NCBI GenBank assembly: GCA_017394765.1
Contig: JAFPXF010000038.1
Location: 1 to 44,308 of the forward strand
Length of the DNA stretch: 44,308 nucleotides
Direction: 5' to 3'
DNA from: Bacteroidales bacterium
GTDB lineage: Bacteria; Bacteroidota; Bacteroidia; Bacteroidales; WCHB1-69
Within the stretch, counting starts at the first letter, position 1, and every line of letters starts with the position of its first letter. The notes under the pieces were generated by a model, which had not been told where the DNA came from, made no database searches, and was given only the letters and a program-made list of their open reading frames with translations. Shown here one piece after another: positions 1 through 11,000 of the stretch. Made by a program: the position numbers and the translations under genes.

Positions 1-417
1 GAATTATGTCACATTCGCACACGCCATCAAATGCCGCCGCGCCGTCGGGCTTTCCGCTCCAATAATTTTGGTTTAAGACCCACCACCATTCCGCGAGACG
101 CGAAGCGTCAAGCGGAACCTCCGTCTCGCCAGGGAACGCATTCCCACCAAAATCATTTTCGTTTCAATCCCTCACGCAGGCTCGTCGAACCCTTCATCCG
201 TTTCGCGGCGAGCAACGCACACCCTCGTCTCAACCTTCTTCCGTGCCGCGATTGTCATCATGCGCACGCACCCATACCAGGGGTTGCAGCGCTCGTTCCT
301 CACGCTTTAACCTCTGGCTACCGAGCTCTTGCCCCTAAAGGGGCTGCTCAATGAAATACATCAACTATTTTTTCTACCGAGCTTTTGCCCCTACCGGGGC
401 CGCTCAAGGAATGTACC
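1..417 (+). repeat. Long interspersed hairpin-rich repeat, copy 1
   Basis: This stretch matches 29493-29903 over about 400 bases with roughly 85-90% identity by eye, so it is a dispersed repeat; it probably starts left of the window. It contains a nested inverted repeat (TTCCGC 89-94 with GCGGAA 112-117, enclosing GACGC 97-101 and GCGTC 105-109). It ends in two 56-base units (from 318 and 374), each a GCCCCT-loop-GGGGC hairpin inside GAGC/GCTC arms. An open frame of about 107 codons crosses it, but most differences between the two copies change the amino acid, so I read it as non-coding or structured DNA rather than a gene. Confidence 0.8.
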
Positions 418-505
418 AGCTCCAAAAAGTGGACACGAAAAATATTACTTGTGATTAATGATTTTCAAAAGTGGACATAGCCGTTTTTTGCATCTCAGGA
501 CGTGG

Positions 506-537
506 TTTGCTACCAATCACTATTTTTTGTACTTTTG
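506..537 (+). promoter_or_regulatory. Promoter of the DUF4301 gene
   Basis: TACTTTTG at 530-537 fits the Bacteroidetes -7 consensus TAnnTTTG, and TTTG at 506-509 lies 20 bases upstream as the -33 element. The predicted transcript start is only about 10 bases before the ATG at 554. Confidence 0.6.
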
Positions 538-553
538 CTGCTTCAAAAATATC

Positions 554-2047
554 ATGGCTATGACAGAATTCACCCCTCAGGATTTAGATTTCATGCGGCA
601 TCGCGGCAGCGACCCCGCCATTGTTGAACATCAACTCGAATGCTTTTGCAAGGGCTTCGACTTTGCCAATCTCGACCGCGCCGCAACCCTCGACGACGGC
701 ATCCTGCGCCTCGACTCCGATGTCGTGGAAGAGCTCTGCGAGGATTATCCCCATTTGTTGGCGGGCAAGAAGGTCCTCAAGTTCGTGCCCGCATCCGGTG
801 CCGCTTCCCGCATGTTCAAGGAGCTATACTCCTATCTGTCCGACGATGCGCCCGCGACACAGCAAAAGGCGCTCGACTTCTTGGATAAACTGCCCAAATT
901 CCCCTTCTACGAGGCACTTTCCGATGCACTTGCCAAGGATGGCCACGACATGGCCGCTGAAATCCAGGCTCGCAACTACAAGCTCATCATCCGCTATCTG
1001 CTTGAGCCGGAAGGCCTCAATTACGGCAACCAGCCCAAGGGACTCCTGCTTTTCCATCGCTATCCCGACAAGATACGCACGGCTGTGGAGGAACATCTTG
1101 TGGAGGCGGCCCTCTATGCCTGCAATGACGGGGAATGCCATCTGCATTTCACGGTATCACCGCAACATCAGGCAGGTTTTGAAGCCCTGTTGGCCAAGAT
1201 GGTCCCTCTCTATGAGCAACAATATGGCGTGAAGTATCATATCGACTTCTCCATCCAAGACCCTGCCACCGACACCGTGGCAGCCGAACTCGACAATTCT
1301 CCCTTCCGTGATGAGAACGGAAACCTGCTCTTCCGTCCCGCCGGTCACGGCGCGCTCATCCACAACATGGACAAGCTGGATGCCGACTTGGTTTTTGTCA
1401 AGAATATCGACAATGTCATCACCGAGGAGCGCGTGGGACCCACTGTGCGCTACAAGAAAGCCCTCGCCGCGCATCTGCTCCAGCTGCAGGCCCGCACCTT
1501 CCAGTACCTCCGACTCCTTGAGGCTGGAGAGGTGGACGACATGATGCTCTGCGAAATCCTCGACTTCGCTGAAACGGATCTGATGATTTCCCTTGGAGAG
1601 GATGTGACTCGCGAGATGCTGTACGAGAAGCTCAATCGCCCCATCCGCCTTTGCGGTATGGTCAAAAACGAGGGCGAACCCGGCGGCGGCCCGTTCTGGG
1701 TGACCAACGCCGAGGGCGAAACCTCTCTCCAAATTGTTGAATCCTCCCAGATCGACAAGAAAAACCCGGCACAGATGGACATCATGACCCACGCCACCCA
1801 TTTCAACCCCGTGGATATGGTATGCGGACTCAAGGACTACAATGGCCACCGCTTCGACCTCGCCCGCTATGTGGACCCAGACACAGGCTTCATCTCCTCC
1901 AAGTCGTATGGCGACCGCACCCTTAAGGCTCTGGAACTTCCCGGACTCTGGAACGGTGCCATGAGCCGCTGGATCACCATCTTTGTGGAAGTGCCCATCG
2001 AGACCTTTAACCCTGTCAAGACAGTGTTCGATTTGTTGAGAAGATAG
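554..2047 (+). CDS. DUF4301 family protein
   Basis: The protein has 497 residues from the chosen ATG. It resembles the DUF4301 family of cytoplasmic proteins common in Bacteroidales: an N-terminal region, then a glycine-rich PASGAASRMFK segment that recalls a nucleotide- or sugar-phosphate-binding loop. No signal peptide or membrane segment is visible. The frame is open back to 458, but the promoter at 506-537 lies inside that extension, which fixes the start at ATG 554 (first residues MAMTEFTPQD). The gene is monocistronic and convergent with DUF2461. The function of the family is not known to me. I am confident of the gene and fairly confident of the family. Confidence 0.85.
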   Translation: MAMTEFTPQDLDFMRHRGSDPAIVEHQLECFCKGFDFANLDRAATLDDGILRLDSDVVEELCEDYPHLLAGKKVLKFVPASGAASRMFKELYSYLSDDAPATQQKALDFLDKLPKFPFYEALSDALAKDGHDMAAEIQARNYKLIIRYLLEPEGLNYGNQPKGLLLFHRYPDKIRTAVEEHLVEAALYACNDGECHLHFTVSPQHQAGFEALLAKMVPLYEQQYGVKYHIDFSIQDPATDTVAAELDNSPFRDENGNLLFRPAGHGALIHNMDKLDADLVFVKNIDNVITEERVGPTVRYKKALAAHLLQLQARTFQYLRLLEAGEVDDMMLCEILDFAETDLMISLGEDVTREMLYEKLNRPIRLCGMVKNEGEPGGGPFWVTNAEGETSLQIVESSQIDKKNPAQMDIMTHATHFNPVDMVCGLKDYNGHRFDLARYVDPDTGFISSKSYGDRTLKALELPGLWNGAMSRWITIFVEVPIETFNPVKTVFDLLRR

Positions 2048-2141
2048 TTGTCGGTGATTGGCGGTTGGGTTCCCTCTGTGGTTGCACCAGCCCTTCCGGC
2101 ACGGACAAATCGACACGCGGACCCTGTCCACGACTCCGCAC

Positions 2142-2846
2142 TCAAATGAACTTTACTACGTCCTTCATCCCTTCCATCTCTTCGAAGTTGATGAGGACGT
2201 TTTCTTTTAGGAAATCGTTGAAGGGTTTCATGATTTGGAACTTTTCGGCGATTTCTTCAATGGTTGAATTCAGGAACTGTTTTGGAGTCAGAGATGTGCT
2301 GCAGGTGTAGTCCTTGCAAAGGATGTATTCGGGGTGGGGGAAATCTTTGGGCATGCCGTTGGGAATGCGCTTGAAGTGATCCAAGCCAATGACGGGGCAG
2401 AGGGCTTTGAACTCGGGGTTTTCCACAAGGTTGCCGTAGAGGTCGGCCTGATCGACAATGGCTTGCCGCAGGGCGCGCATCTCCTTTGCCGGCAGCCACC
2501 ATACGCCACTGGCCAGCATGACTTGCTGCGGCTCGATTTGTATGTAATAGCCGCCATAGTACGCCTTCTTGCCGTGCTCATTGATGTAGGCGCCAAAATG
2601 ACCTTTATAGGGAGTCTTGTCTTGTGTGAAACGCAGGTCTCTGTAGATGCGGTAAGTACAGTCTTTGGGTGTGAGATAGGCGATGGCGGGTTCGAACTTG
2701 GCCATCTCGGCAATCAGCCGCTCGAGAAAGTCGTTGAACATGGCCCAGGCCTCGTCATAAGCCGATTTGTTGGCTTTGAACCATTCGCGGTCGTTGTGCG
2801 TCACAAGGCCGGTCAAAAAGCTGAATATTTGTGCGGTCTCTCTCAT
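2142..2846 (-). CDS. DUF2461 family protein
   Basis: This 234-residue cytoplasmic protein has the DUF2461 signature: an N-terminal FLTGLVTHNDREWF segment, a central YRIYRDLRFTQDKTPYK motif (about residues 66-82), then a GGYYIQIEP strand. Family length (about 220-230 aa) agrees. The function is unknown. Its ATG overlaps the TlyA stop by four bases (ATGA), so the two are translationally coupled at the end of the minus-strand leuS cluster. Confidence 0.85.
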   Translation of the reverse strand: MRETAQIFSFLTGLVTHNDREWFKANKSAYDEAWAMFNDFLERLIAEMAKFEPAIAYLTPKDCTYRIYRDLRFTQDKTPYKGHFGAYINEHGKKAYYGGYYIQIEPQQVMLASGVWWLPAKEMRALRQAIVDQADLYGNLVENPEFKALCPVIGLDHFKRIPNGMPKDFPHPEYILCKDYTCSTSLTPKQFLNSTIEEIAEKFQIMKPFNDFLKENVLINFEEMEGMKDVVKFI

Positions 2847-3640
2847 TTGATTTGGTTCTTGACCTCTTTGACTTCGTCGCAGAGTTTGTTCAGGTCGAGG
2901 CGGAAGGAGTCGGCTTGCTGGCTGAAAAGGGACAGGAACTCCACGTTCTTATGAATTTCGAAGAGTGTGGAAACGGCGATGCCGTGCAGGTGGAACCCTT
3001 GGTTGAGGGCCTCTTCCACCACCTTGCTGATGGCGACTTTATATCCTTTCTCGTTGTTGACGATGCCGCCGCGACTTAAAAAAGAGGGACCAGCCTCGAA
3101 TTGCGGCTTGATGAGCAGCATCATCAGCCCGTCGGGTTTCAGAAACTGGGCACAATAGGGCAGAATGTAGGTGAGTGAAATGAAGGAGACATCGGAGACG
3201 ATGAAGTCAAACTGCCTGCCTTGTATCTCTTCGGACGTGAGGTTGCGGAAGTCCTTGTTTTCCAAGGAGGTGACACGATCGTCGTGCCGCAGGCTGTCGG
3301 CCAACTGTTGTGTGCCCACATCCACGGCCACGACATGCGCGGCGCCGTGCTGCAAGGCACAGTCGGTGAAGCCTCCCGTGGAACTCCCGATGTCGAGCAC
3401 CCATTTGTCGCGGAAATCCAACCCGAAGGTCTGGATGGCCTTTTCCAGCTTCAGCCCTCCCATGCTGACGTATTTGTTGAAGATGTCGATGACCTCCACA
3501 TACATGTTGTCGTTAACCTCTTGCGAGGCTTTCGTGGCGATGCGCCCGTCGATCATGACGGTGTTTTGCCGGATGGCGGTCTGCGCTTTTTCACGGGAGG
3601 TGAAGAGCTGTTTTTCCACAAGATATTTGTCAAGGCGCAT
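2843..3640 (-). CDS. tlyA: TlyA-family rRNA 2'-O-methyltransferase
   Basis: This 265-residue protein has an N-terminal S4 RNA-binding domain (MRLDKYLVEKQLFTSREKA, residues 1-60) followed by an FtsJ/RrmJ-type methyltransferase domain with the SAM-binding loop DIGSSTGGFTDCAL (about residues 82-95). Homologues 2'-O-methylate cytidines in 16S/23S rRNA and are sometimes annotated haemolysin A. It is preceded by the flippase gene with a five-base gap and overlaps DUF2461 downstream. Methyltransferase activity follows from the family and is not shown by the sequence. Confidence 0.92.
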   Translation of the reverse strand: MRLDKYLVEKQLFTSREKAQTAIRQNTVMIDGRIATKASQEVNDNMYVEVIDIFNKYVSMGGLKLEKAIQTFGLDFRDKWVLDIGSSTGGFTDCALQHGAAHVVAVDVGTQQLADSLRHDDRVTSLENKDFRNLTSEEIQGRQFDFIVSDVSFISLTYILPYCAQFLKPDGLMMLLIKPQFEAGPSFLSRGGIVNNEKGYKVAISKVVEEALNQGFHLHGIAVSTLFEIHKNVEFLSLFSQQADSFRLDLNKLCDEVKEVKNQIK

Positions 3641-3645
3641 AGTAA

Positions 3646-5100
3646 TCAGGATTTTCGGGTGATGGTCTCACGCAGGGCGCGGATGTCGATGAGGCGCGTG
3701 ACAAGGCCGTAGAGCAGAGTCGCGGCTACAAGGAGCACCAAGGTGTATTTGAGCTGCAGGTGCAGGTGTCGGCTGGTGAGCAGGGTGGTGGGGATCATCA
3801 GGGCGGTGAAGAGCAGGCACGGTAGCCACGGCATACTGCGCAAGGGCACGCGCAACTCCTTGATGGCAATGAAAAACTGTAGCAGGGAGACTACCGATTG
3901 GGTGCAGAGACTGGCCACGGCCGCGCCGCGCGCCTGAAAGCGAGGTATCAGGAAAATGTTGATCAAGATGTTGACCACGATGCCCGCCATGGCTGTGATG
4001 TTCAGCTTCCTAAGACTGCCGTTGGCGGTCAGCAAAGTGCCGAACACGTATGTGAAGGCGATGGGAATGATGCACGGAATCAGGATGGCGAAGACGCTCG
4101 CCGAGGCCTCCACGTGGTCGTTGTACAGCCAGGAGAGGATGGGCTCCCGATAGCAGAGCAGCACCACGGTCGCGCCGATGGCGAAGACATACAGGAACGA
4201 GAACGATGTGCGCACGATGGGCTGGACGTTCTCGTTCTCCTTGATCATCTTGGAAAAGAGCGGCAGCAGGATGACGGAGAAGAGGTATGCAATCATCACC
4301 AACGCATCCAGCAGACGGAATGCGGAGGCGTAGATGCCTGCCTGCGTGGTGGCGATGTCAACCGGCAGCAGTCGCTCAATCATCACCGAGTCGATGCGGT
4401 TGTAGAAGGACATCAGCAATGCCAGCAAGGCAAAGGGCAGACTTTTCTTCAGAATGAGCAGCGAGAGAGTCTTGTTCCATGTCAACTTGCGTAACTTCGA
4501 TTTGTTCAGCACAATGACCAATGCCACTGCAATGGCTAACAGGTAGGCGGCGGTCTGGCAATAGACGAACCACTCGATTTGGAAGGGCTTGTCGGTGATG
4601 TGGCCCCAAAGCAGCAACCCGCAGAAGAGTATGGCTAACAGCCGGTCGAGTACCGAAAGACAGCTGTCGGTCTTGAACATCAGCAGCGCCGACACGTTGG
4701 AACGGAGATAGAGCATCGTGGCATTCAGAAACTGGTTGAAGCCAATCCAGAACAGGAGTTTCAGCTGCATTCCACGGTATCCGATAATCAGCGCCACTGT
4801 GTAAATCACTGCGAAATAGACTATGCAGAGGATGAATCTCAAGACGATGATGGAGGACAAGTATTTGTCTATTAGCTTGTTGTTGCGTGCAATCGTGCGA
4901 TTGTTGAAATTGCAGATGCCCATGTCCAACAGCATATAGAACATGTAGGAGAAATTGAAAATGGCAAAGTAAAAGCCATATTCAGCCGCTCCCACCTGGT
5001 TCTGCACCCCGACTTCCACGCCTAATAGCCAGAAGGGCTTAACTAACAGGTTGAGAAACAGAAGCAGACAGATGTTGAAGATGAAGTCTTTCTGTTTCAT
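3646..5100 (-). CDS. Polysaccharide flippase (Wzx/MVF-like)
   Basis: This 484-residue integral membrane protein has about 12-14 hydrophobic helices spread over its whole length and belongs by appearance to the MATE/PST oligosaccharide-flippase superfamily. The start (MKQKDFIFNICLLLFLNLL) is followed at once by the first helix, as usual for Wzx proteins, and the C-terminus ends in a short basic tail. Such proteins move lipid-linked oligosaccharides across the inner membrane. No glycosyltransferases lie next to it, so its substrate cannot be inferred. It lies 24 bases after leuS and 5 before tlyA, so it is probably cotranscribed with them. Confidence 0.82.
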   Translation of the reverse strand: MKQKDFIFNICLLLFLNLLVKPFWLLGVEVGVQNQVGAAEYGFYFAIFNFSYMFYMLLDMGICNFNNRTIARNNKLIDKYLSSIIVLRFILCIVYFAVIYTVALIIGYRGMQLKLLFWIGFNQFLNATMLYLRSNVSALLMFKTDSCLSVLDRLLAILFCGLLLWGHITDKPFQIEWFVYCQTAAYLLAIAVALVIVLNKSKLRKLTWNKTLSLLILKKSLPFALLALLMSFYNRIDSVMIERLLPVDIATTQAGIYASAFRLLDALVMIAYLFSVILLPLFSKMIKENENVQPIVRTSFSFLYVFAIGATVVLLCYREPILSWLYNDHVEASASVFAILIPCIIPIAFTYVFGTLLTANGSLRKLNITAMAGIVVNILINIFLIPRFQARGAAVASLCTQSVVSLLQFFIAIKELRVPLRSMPWLPCLLFTALMIPTTLLTSRHLHLQLKYTLVLLVAATLLYGLVTRLIDIRALRETITRKS

Positions 5101-5124
5101 TCGATGGTGTTGTCCGAATCGGTG

Positions 5125-7962
5125 CTAAAAAACGATGTTGATGATGCGTTTGGGCACCACAATGATTTTCTTGGGCTGCTTGCCGTCGAGCCATTTCTGG
5201 ACATCCGTGTTGGCTAACAATATCGGTTCGATCTCCTTTTGAGTATAAGTGACCGGGAATGAGAGTTTGATGCGCATTTTTCCGTTGAAGGAGACGGGAT
5301 AAGTGAAGTCGGTCTCCGTCAGATAGGACTCGTCAAAGGCGGGGTATGCTGCATCCACGATGGAGTCGGCATGGCCTAACAGCGACCACAGCTCCTCGGT
5401 GATGTGTGGTGCGTAGGAGGACAGCAGCACGCAGAGCGGCTCTAAGATCTTGCGCTTGCAGCATTTGGCATCGCCCAGCTCGTTGGTGCAGATCATAAAG
5501 GCACTGACGGCGGTGTTGAAGGAGAACTTCTCGTTGTCCTCTTCAATCTTTTTGATGGTCTTGTGCAGAATCTTGTACTCCTCGCGGGTGGGCTCTTCAT
5601 CGGAAACGCACCAGTTGAAATCCTTGTCGTGGAACAGGCGCCAGAACTTCTTGATGAAGCGGAACACGCCCTCGATGCCGTTGGTGTCCCACGGCTTGGC
5701 CATCTCGATGGGGCCGAGGAACATCTCGTACATGCGCAGCGTGTCGGCACCGTATTTCTCTACCAGATCATCGGGATTTTGCACATTGTATTTGGATTTG
5801 GACATCTTCTCCACCTCCCAGCCGCAGATGTATTGGCCCTCTTCAAGGATGAATTCGGCATCGGCGAAGTCGGGCATCCACTTCTTGAAGGCCTCGGTGT
5901 CGAGCACGTCGTTTCGCACGATGTTGACATCGACTCGGATGGGCGTGACCTCATAGCCGTCTTTCAGCCCGAAGGAGACATACTTGTTGGTGCCGACGAT
6001 GCGATAGACGAAGTTGGTGCGTCCCTGGATCATGCCTTGGTTGATGAGTTTCTTGAAGGGCTCCTCTTCGCAACTGAGACCGATGTCGTGCAGGAATTTG
6101 TTCCAGAAACGGGAATAGATCAGGTGGCCGGTGGCGTGTTCGGCGCCGCCGACGTACAGATCAACGTCCCGCCAATACTCGTTGGCCTCCTTGGAAAAAT
6201 AGCGCTCGTCGTTGTGCGGGTCCATATAGCGGAGATAATATCCGGACGAGCCGGCAAAGCCGGGCATCGTGTTGTACTCCATGGGATAACCGTTGTAGGT
6301 CCAATTCTTGGCGCGGGCCAAGGGCGGCTCGCCAGTCTCTGTGGGCTTGAACTCGTCAATTTCTGGCAATTTCACGGGCAGCTCCTCAACGGGGATGGGA
6401 TAGGGCATGCCGTCCTTGTAGTAGATGGGGAAGGGTTCGCCCCAGTAACGCTGGCGGCTGAAGATGGCGTCGCGCAGGCGGTAGTTCACCGTGCCGTAGC
6501 CGATGCCCATCGTCTTGATTTTCTCGATCATCGCCTTGCCGCCATCCTTGACGGTCATACCGGAGATGAAGCCGGAGTTCACGCAATAGCCGTTTTTGCT
6601 GTCCATGGACTCCTCCCAGGTGTCGGGGTCGCTCAGATCGTCGGGGAAGGGGGCCACCACCTGACGGATGGGCAGGTTGAAATGACGGGCGAACGCGAAG
6701 TCGCGGCTGTCGTGGGCGGGCACGGCCATGATGGCGCCGGTGCCGTAGTCGGACAATACATAGTCGCTGACCCAAATGGGAATGCGTTCTTCCGTGATGG
6801 GGTTGATGGCGTAGGCGCCGGTGAAGACGCCGCTCACCTTCTTGACCTCGGCCTGGCGCTCGCGCTCCGAACGGTTTTTGGCCCAGGTGACGTATGCCTC
6901 CACCTCCGCCTTCTGCTCCGGCGTGGTGATGGCGGGAATCATCTCGTGCTCGGGGCACAAGACCATAAAGGTGACGCCGAAGATGGTGTCAGGGCGGGTG
7001 GTGAAGATCTCGAAGGAGAGTTCGTTCTGCACACCGTCAACATTGCCGCCCATATAGAGCTTTTTCCAGTCAAGCTGGCCTTCCATAGCCAAGGGGAACC
7101 ATACGGCTGCGCCCTCGCTGCGCCCGATCCAGTTGCGCTGGATGTCTTTCAGCGAGTCGGTCCAGTCCACCTTCTCCAGCCCGGAGAGCAGACGTTCGGC
7201 GTAGGCGGAGACACGCAGGATCCACTGACGCATCAGCTTGCGCTCCACAGGGAAACCGCCGCGCACGGAGAGACCATTGACGACCTCGTCGTTGGCCAAA
7301 ACGGTGCCCAGTCCGGCGCACCAGTTGACCCATGTGTCGGCAAGGTAGGCCAAGCGGTAGTTCATCAGAACTTCCTGTTGCTCCTTCTCATTCATGGACT
7401 TCCACTCTTCGGCAGTGAAAGTCATCGGATTGGTTTGTGCCACATCCAGGCCGTCTGTGCCCGAAGCGTTGAACGCTGCTACGAGTTCGTCGATGGGACG
7501 GGCCTGGTTGGCTTGGTTGCAATAGTAGGAATTGAAGAGCTGGATGAAGGTCCATTGGGTCCATTTGTAGTAGTCGGGGTCGCAGGTGCGGAACTCGCGG
7601 CTCCAATCGTAGCAGAAGCCGAGTTTGTCAAGTTGCTCGCGATAGCGGTTGACATTCTTCTCCGTCGTCACGGCGGGATGCTGGCCGGTTTGGATGGCGT
7701 ATTGCTCGGCGGGCAGCCCGAATGCGTCATAGCCCATGGGATGCAGTACATTGAATCCCTTCTGACGTTTATAACGGGAGAAGATATCGGAGGCAATGTA
7801 TCCTAATGGATGTCCTACATGCAATCCGGCACCGGAAGGGTAGGGGAACATGTCCAGGACATAGTATTTGGGCTTGTTGAGATTGATCTCGGTTTTATAA
7901 ATCTGTTTTTCTTTCCAGTTCTTCTGCCATTTGGCTTCGATTTCTCTAAAATTGTATTCCAT
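5125..7962 (-). CDS. leuS: Leucine--tRNA ligase
   Basis: This 945-residue class I aminoacyl-tRNA synthetase charges tRNA-Leu. The HIGH motif is HVGH (about residue 48-51), the editing-domain signature [12 protein letters not shown] is present, and KMSKS lies at about residues 719-723. An insertion of some 60 residues before the [14 protein letters not shown] segment makes it longer than the E. coli enzyme, as in other Bacteroidetes. It starts 42 bases after the giant adhesin gene on the same strand and leads a leuS-flippase-tlyA-DUF2461 run. A long frame on the opposite strand is an artefact of its base composition. Confidence 0.98.
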   Translation of the reverse strand: MEYNFREIEAKWQKNWKEKQIYKTEINLNKPKYYVLDMFPYPSGAGLHVGHPLGYIASDIFSRYKRQKGFNVLHPMGYDAFGLPAEQYAIQTGQHPAVTTEKNVNRYREQLDKLGFCYDWSREFRTCDPDYYKWTQWTFIQLFNSYYCNQANQARPIDELVAAFNASGTDGLDVAQTNPMTFTAEEWKSMNEKEQQEVLMNYRLAYLADTWVNWCAGLGTVLANDEVVNGLSVRGGFPVERKLMRQWILRVSAYAERLLSGLEKVDWTDSLKDIQRNWIGRSEGAAVWFPLAMEGQLDWKKLYMGGNVDGVQNELSFEIFTTRPDTIFGVTFMVLCPEHEMIPAITTPEQKAEVEAYVTWAKNRSERERQAEVKKVSGVFTGAYAINPITEERIPIWVSDYVLSDYGTGAIMAVPAHDSRDFAFARHFNLPIRQVVAPFPDDLSDPDTWEESMDSKNGYCVNSGFISGMTVKDGGKAMIEKIKTMGIGYGTVNYRLRDAIFSRQRYWGEPFPIYYKDGMPYPIPVEELPVKLPEIDEFKPTETGEPPLARAKNWTYNGYPMEYNTMPGFAGSSGYYLRYMDPHNDERYFSKEANEYWRDVDLYVGGAEHATGHLIYSRFWNKFLHDIGLSCEEEPFKKLINQGMIQGRTNFVYRIVGTNKYVSFGLKDGYEVTPIRVDVNIVRNDVLDTEAFKKWMPDFADAEFILEEGQYICGWEVEKMSKSKYNVQNPDDLVEKYGADTLRMYEMFLGPIEMAKPWDTNGIEGVFRFIKKFWRLFHDKDFNWCVSDEEPTREEYKILHKTIKKIEEDNEKFSFNTAVSAFMICTNELGDAKCCKRKILEPLCVLLSSYAPHITEELWSLLGHADSIVDAAYPAFDESYLTETDFTYPVSFNGKMRIKLSFPVTYTQKEIEPILLANTDVQKWLDGKQPKKIIVVPKRIINIVF

Positions 7963-8004
7963 GTATAGTTTGAAGATGTATTAATAGTCAAAAATGAGAA
8001 CGGT

Positions 8005-11000
8005 CTATCGGTTCACTACGACTTTCCGAGTGTCCACGGTCTTGCTGTCTTGGTTCAGGAAACGGACGAAGTATTGTCCGGCAGCAAGTGTGGAGCAGTC
8101 GAGTTGGATATGGCTGTCGGTGACTGTGAGTGTCTGCAACGTGCGGCCAAGGGCGTCCACAAGATGGATTTGCGTGATGTCAAGAACGGTTTCGCTGAGG
8201 TCGATGTTCAGCACGTCATGTGTGGGCACGGGGTAGATCCGGATTTGGGTCTCGTTGGTGTATTCCTCCACGCCGACATTGCAGAGAATGGCGAGAGAGC
8301 GTTCGGCAGAGCCGCAACTGTTGATGGCTTTGGCTGTCAACAAGCCACTGCCGTTCACATTGACGGTGAGCAGTATGCTGCTCTGGTCGCCGCCGATGAT
8401 GGTCCAGTTGGTGTTTGAAACACGCCATTCGTAGTTGGTGGCATAAAGAGTGCTGTCAACGTCATAAATGAAGTTGCCGTAATTGGTGAGGTGCTCATTG
8501 CCGCTGATGGTGGCGGGCAGCACAGGTATCGGATTGACGGTCAGGTTCAAAATGATGGTGCTGTCGCAACCTTGGTGGCTTTGCAGGTTGTTCGTGAAGG
8601 TGAATGTTCCGGCCACGGTTTGGGCAGGCAACTGGAAGCCGTGCAGGGAATAGGTGGACCCTTGGCAAATGTTGTCCGTGAAGGTTTGGGTGAAGGTCGG
8701 AAGGACGGTGATACGGATACTGTCGGAGGTGACGCATCCGTTCTCATGCGTGGCCGTCACGATGTATGTGGTGGAGGCTGTCGGGGTGACCGTGATGTTT
8801 TGGGTGGTCTCGCCGGTGTTCCAGAGATAGCTCTGCGCATTGCTGTATGAAAGGATGTTGGAGGAACCTCCTTGACAGACTGACGACACGCTGTTCAGGA
8901 AAACAAACGGGGCATCCAAAGAGGTGACCTGCATTGAGGCCGTGGAGATGCACCCGTAGGGGTTGGTGGCGGTGACGGTGTAATTGCCGCCCATGGAGAT
9001 GGTGATGACACTGTCGATGGAACCGTTGCTCCAGAGGTAGGATGTGCCTCCGCGTGCCACTAATTGCGTGGTGCTGTTGTTGCAGAGCGTGTTAGGCCCG
9101 GAGATCTGGGCTATGGGGCTGGGATTGATGTGCAGCTCGGCAGAGGTTGCGGCCGTGCAACCGTTGGCAGACATGGCGGTGACGGTGTAGTTGCCCGATA
9201 CGGAGACCGTGATGTGGTCGGAGGTGCTTCCGGTGCTCCACAAGTAGTATTGTCCACCCGTGGCCGTGAAGACTACAGAGTCGCCCATGCAAATCGTGTT
9301 GTCGCCACTGATAAGCACGTTGGGTTGAGGCTCCACGTTGACCACCTTGCTCACGGAGGAGACGCAGCCGTTGGCATCGGTGCCGGTGACCTCGTATGTG
9401 GTGGTGCTGGTGGGCAGGATGGAGATGCTGGGCGTGTTTTCACCGGTGCTCCAAACATAGGATGCAGCTCCCGTGGCTGTCAGTGTGTGCAGGGTGTTGG
9501 CACATACCAGATTGTCGCCATTGATGTAGATGTTCGGACTCTGCGCTTGGGTGATGGTGATACTGTCAGAGCGGCTGCAACCGAATGCGTTGAGTGCTCT
9601 CACGGAGTAGGTTCCGGGCAGGTTGACCGTGATGGTGTTGGTGGTCGCGCCTGTGGACCAGAGGTAAGAGGTGGCCCCCGATGCGGCGATTGTGGTGCTG
9701 GAACCTTCGCAGAAGGTGGTGTTTCCGATGAAGTTGATGGTAGGCAGACTGTTGACGGTGACGTAGGTGCTTGCGGTGGCACTGCAGCCGTATTCGTTGG
9801 TGGCTGTCACCGTGTAGGTGTTGTTGCTGTTCGGGAACAAAGCCACATCAGCACCGACGGAACCATTGGACCATTGGTAAACAAGGCCTCCCGTTGCGGT
9901 CAGGATGATGCTGCTGCCACGGCACACTGTGGTGTTGCCAACGATGGACGGCGTGGGCAGCGGGCTGACAATAAGGCTGTCGCGTGCGGTGGTCTGGCAG
10001 CCATGGCTGTTGGTGGCTGTCACCGTGTAGATGCCCTGCGCCGACACGGTCAGCTGGTTGCCCGTGGCTCCGGTGGACCAATGGTAGGTGAGCTCGTTGT
10101 TGGGAAGCTGGTAGGTGTAGCTCTGTCCGGCACAGATGGAGTGCTGCATGCCGAAATGCAACACGGGCAGAGGGTTGACCGTCACCAATACAGAATCCAC
10201 GGCAGAACATCCCAGCGTGTTGCTGGCCGTCACCTTGTAGATGCCGGGCTGGGTGACGGTGATGGACGGGGTAGTGGCGTTGTTGGACCACAAGTAGCTG
10301 TATCCTGGAGAAGCCGTCAGCTGTGTGGAACCTCCCTGGCAGAAACTGAGTTCGCCGGAAATCGATACGGTAACGGTGGAGCTGATGGAGACCACAGCGG
10401 AGGAGGAGTTCTGGCATCCATGTTCGTCCGTCACGGTCACGCTATAAGCTGTGCTGATGGCGGGCGCTACAGTGATGGTGTGCGTGGTGTCTCCGGTGGA
10501 CCAGGCATAGTGGCTGGAATTGTTGACATACAGGGTCGTGGCGGCATTTGCGCAAATGGTGCCCGCACCCAGAATGGCGGCATTGGGCAGGGAATACATG
10601 GTCACGGTAGTGGAGGCTGTCTGTGTGCAGCCATGGCTGTTGGTTGCAGTGACCGTGTAGGTGCCGGGCGCGGAAATCGTCGCCGGCGCATTGGATACGC
10701 CGGTGCTCCAGACGTAGTTGCTGCCGGCTTCGTTGTTGGCAGTCAGGATGGTGCTGCCACCATCACAGAAGGCGGTGCTGCCGGAAATGGAGATTTGTGG
10801 TCTGGGATGGACCGTGACGTGTACGGAACGGGTGCTCGTGCAACCGTTGGCATTGGTGGCGCTGACTTGATAGGTGCCCGTGCTGTTCACAGAAATTTGG
10901 TTTTGGGTGCTTCCGGTGGACCAAATGTAGCTGCAGCCGGCCGGGGCAATGGCGGTGAGCAATACGGACTCCCCTTGGCAAATGGCCGTGTCGGCCGTCA

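Noticed and set aside
31..354. A 107-codon frame in the long repeat, also open in the second copy
   Set aside because: Differences between the copies mostly change the amino acid and involve an indel (CHHAHAP versus FPAHAP), and the region is full of hairpins. I treat it as non-coding.
424..475. AAAAGTGGACA direct repeats as an IS end
   Set aside because: Two short copies only, no transposase or inverted ends; too little to call a mobile element.
5563..7806. A 747-codon frame opposite leuS
   Set aside because: leuS has complete motifs on the other strand; the antisense frame is a base-composition artefact.
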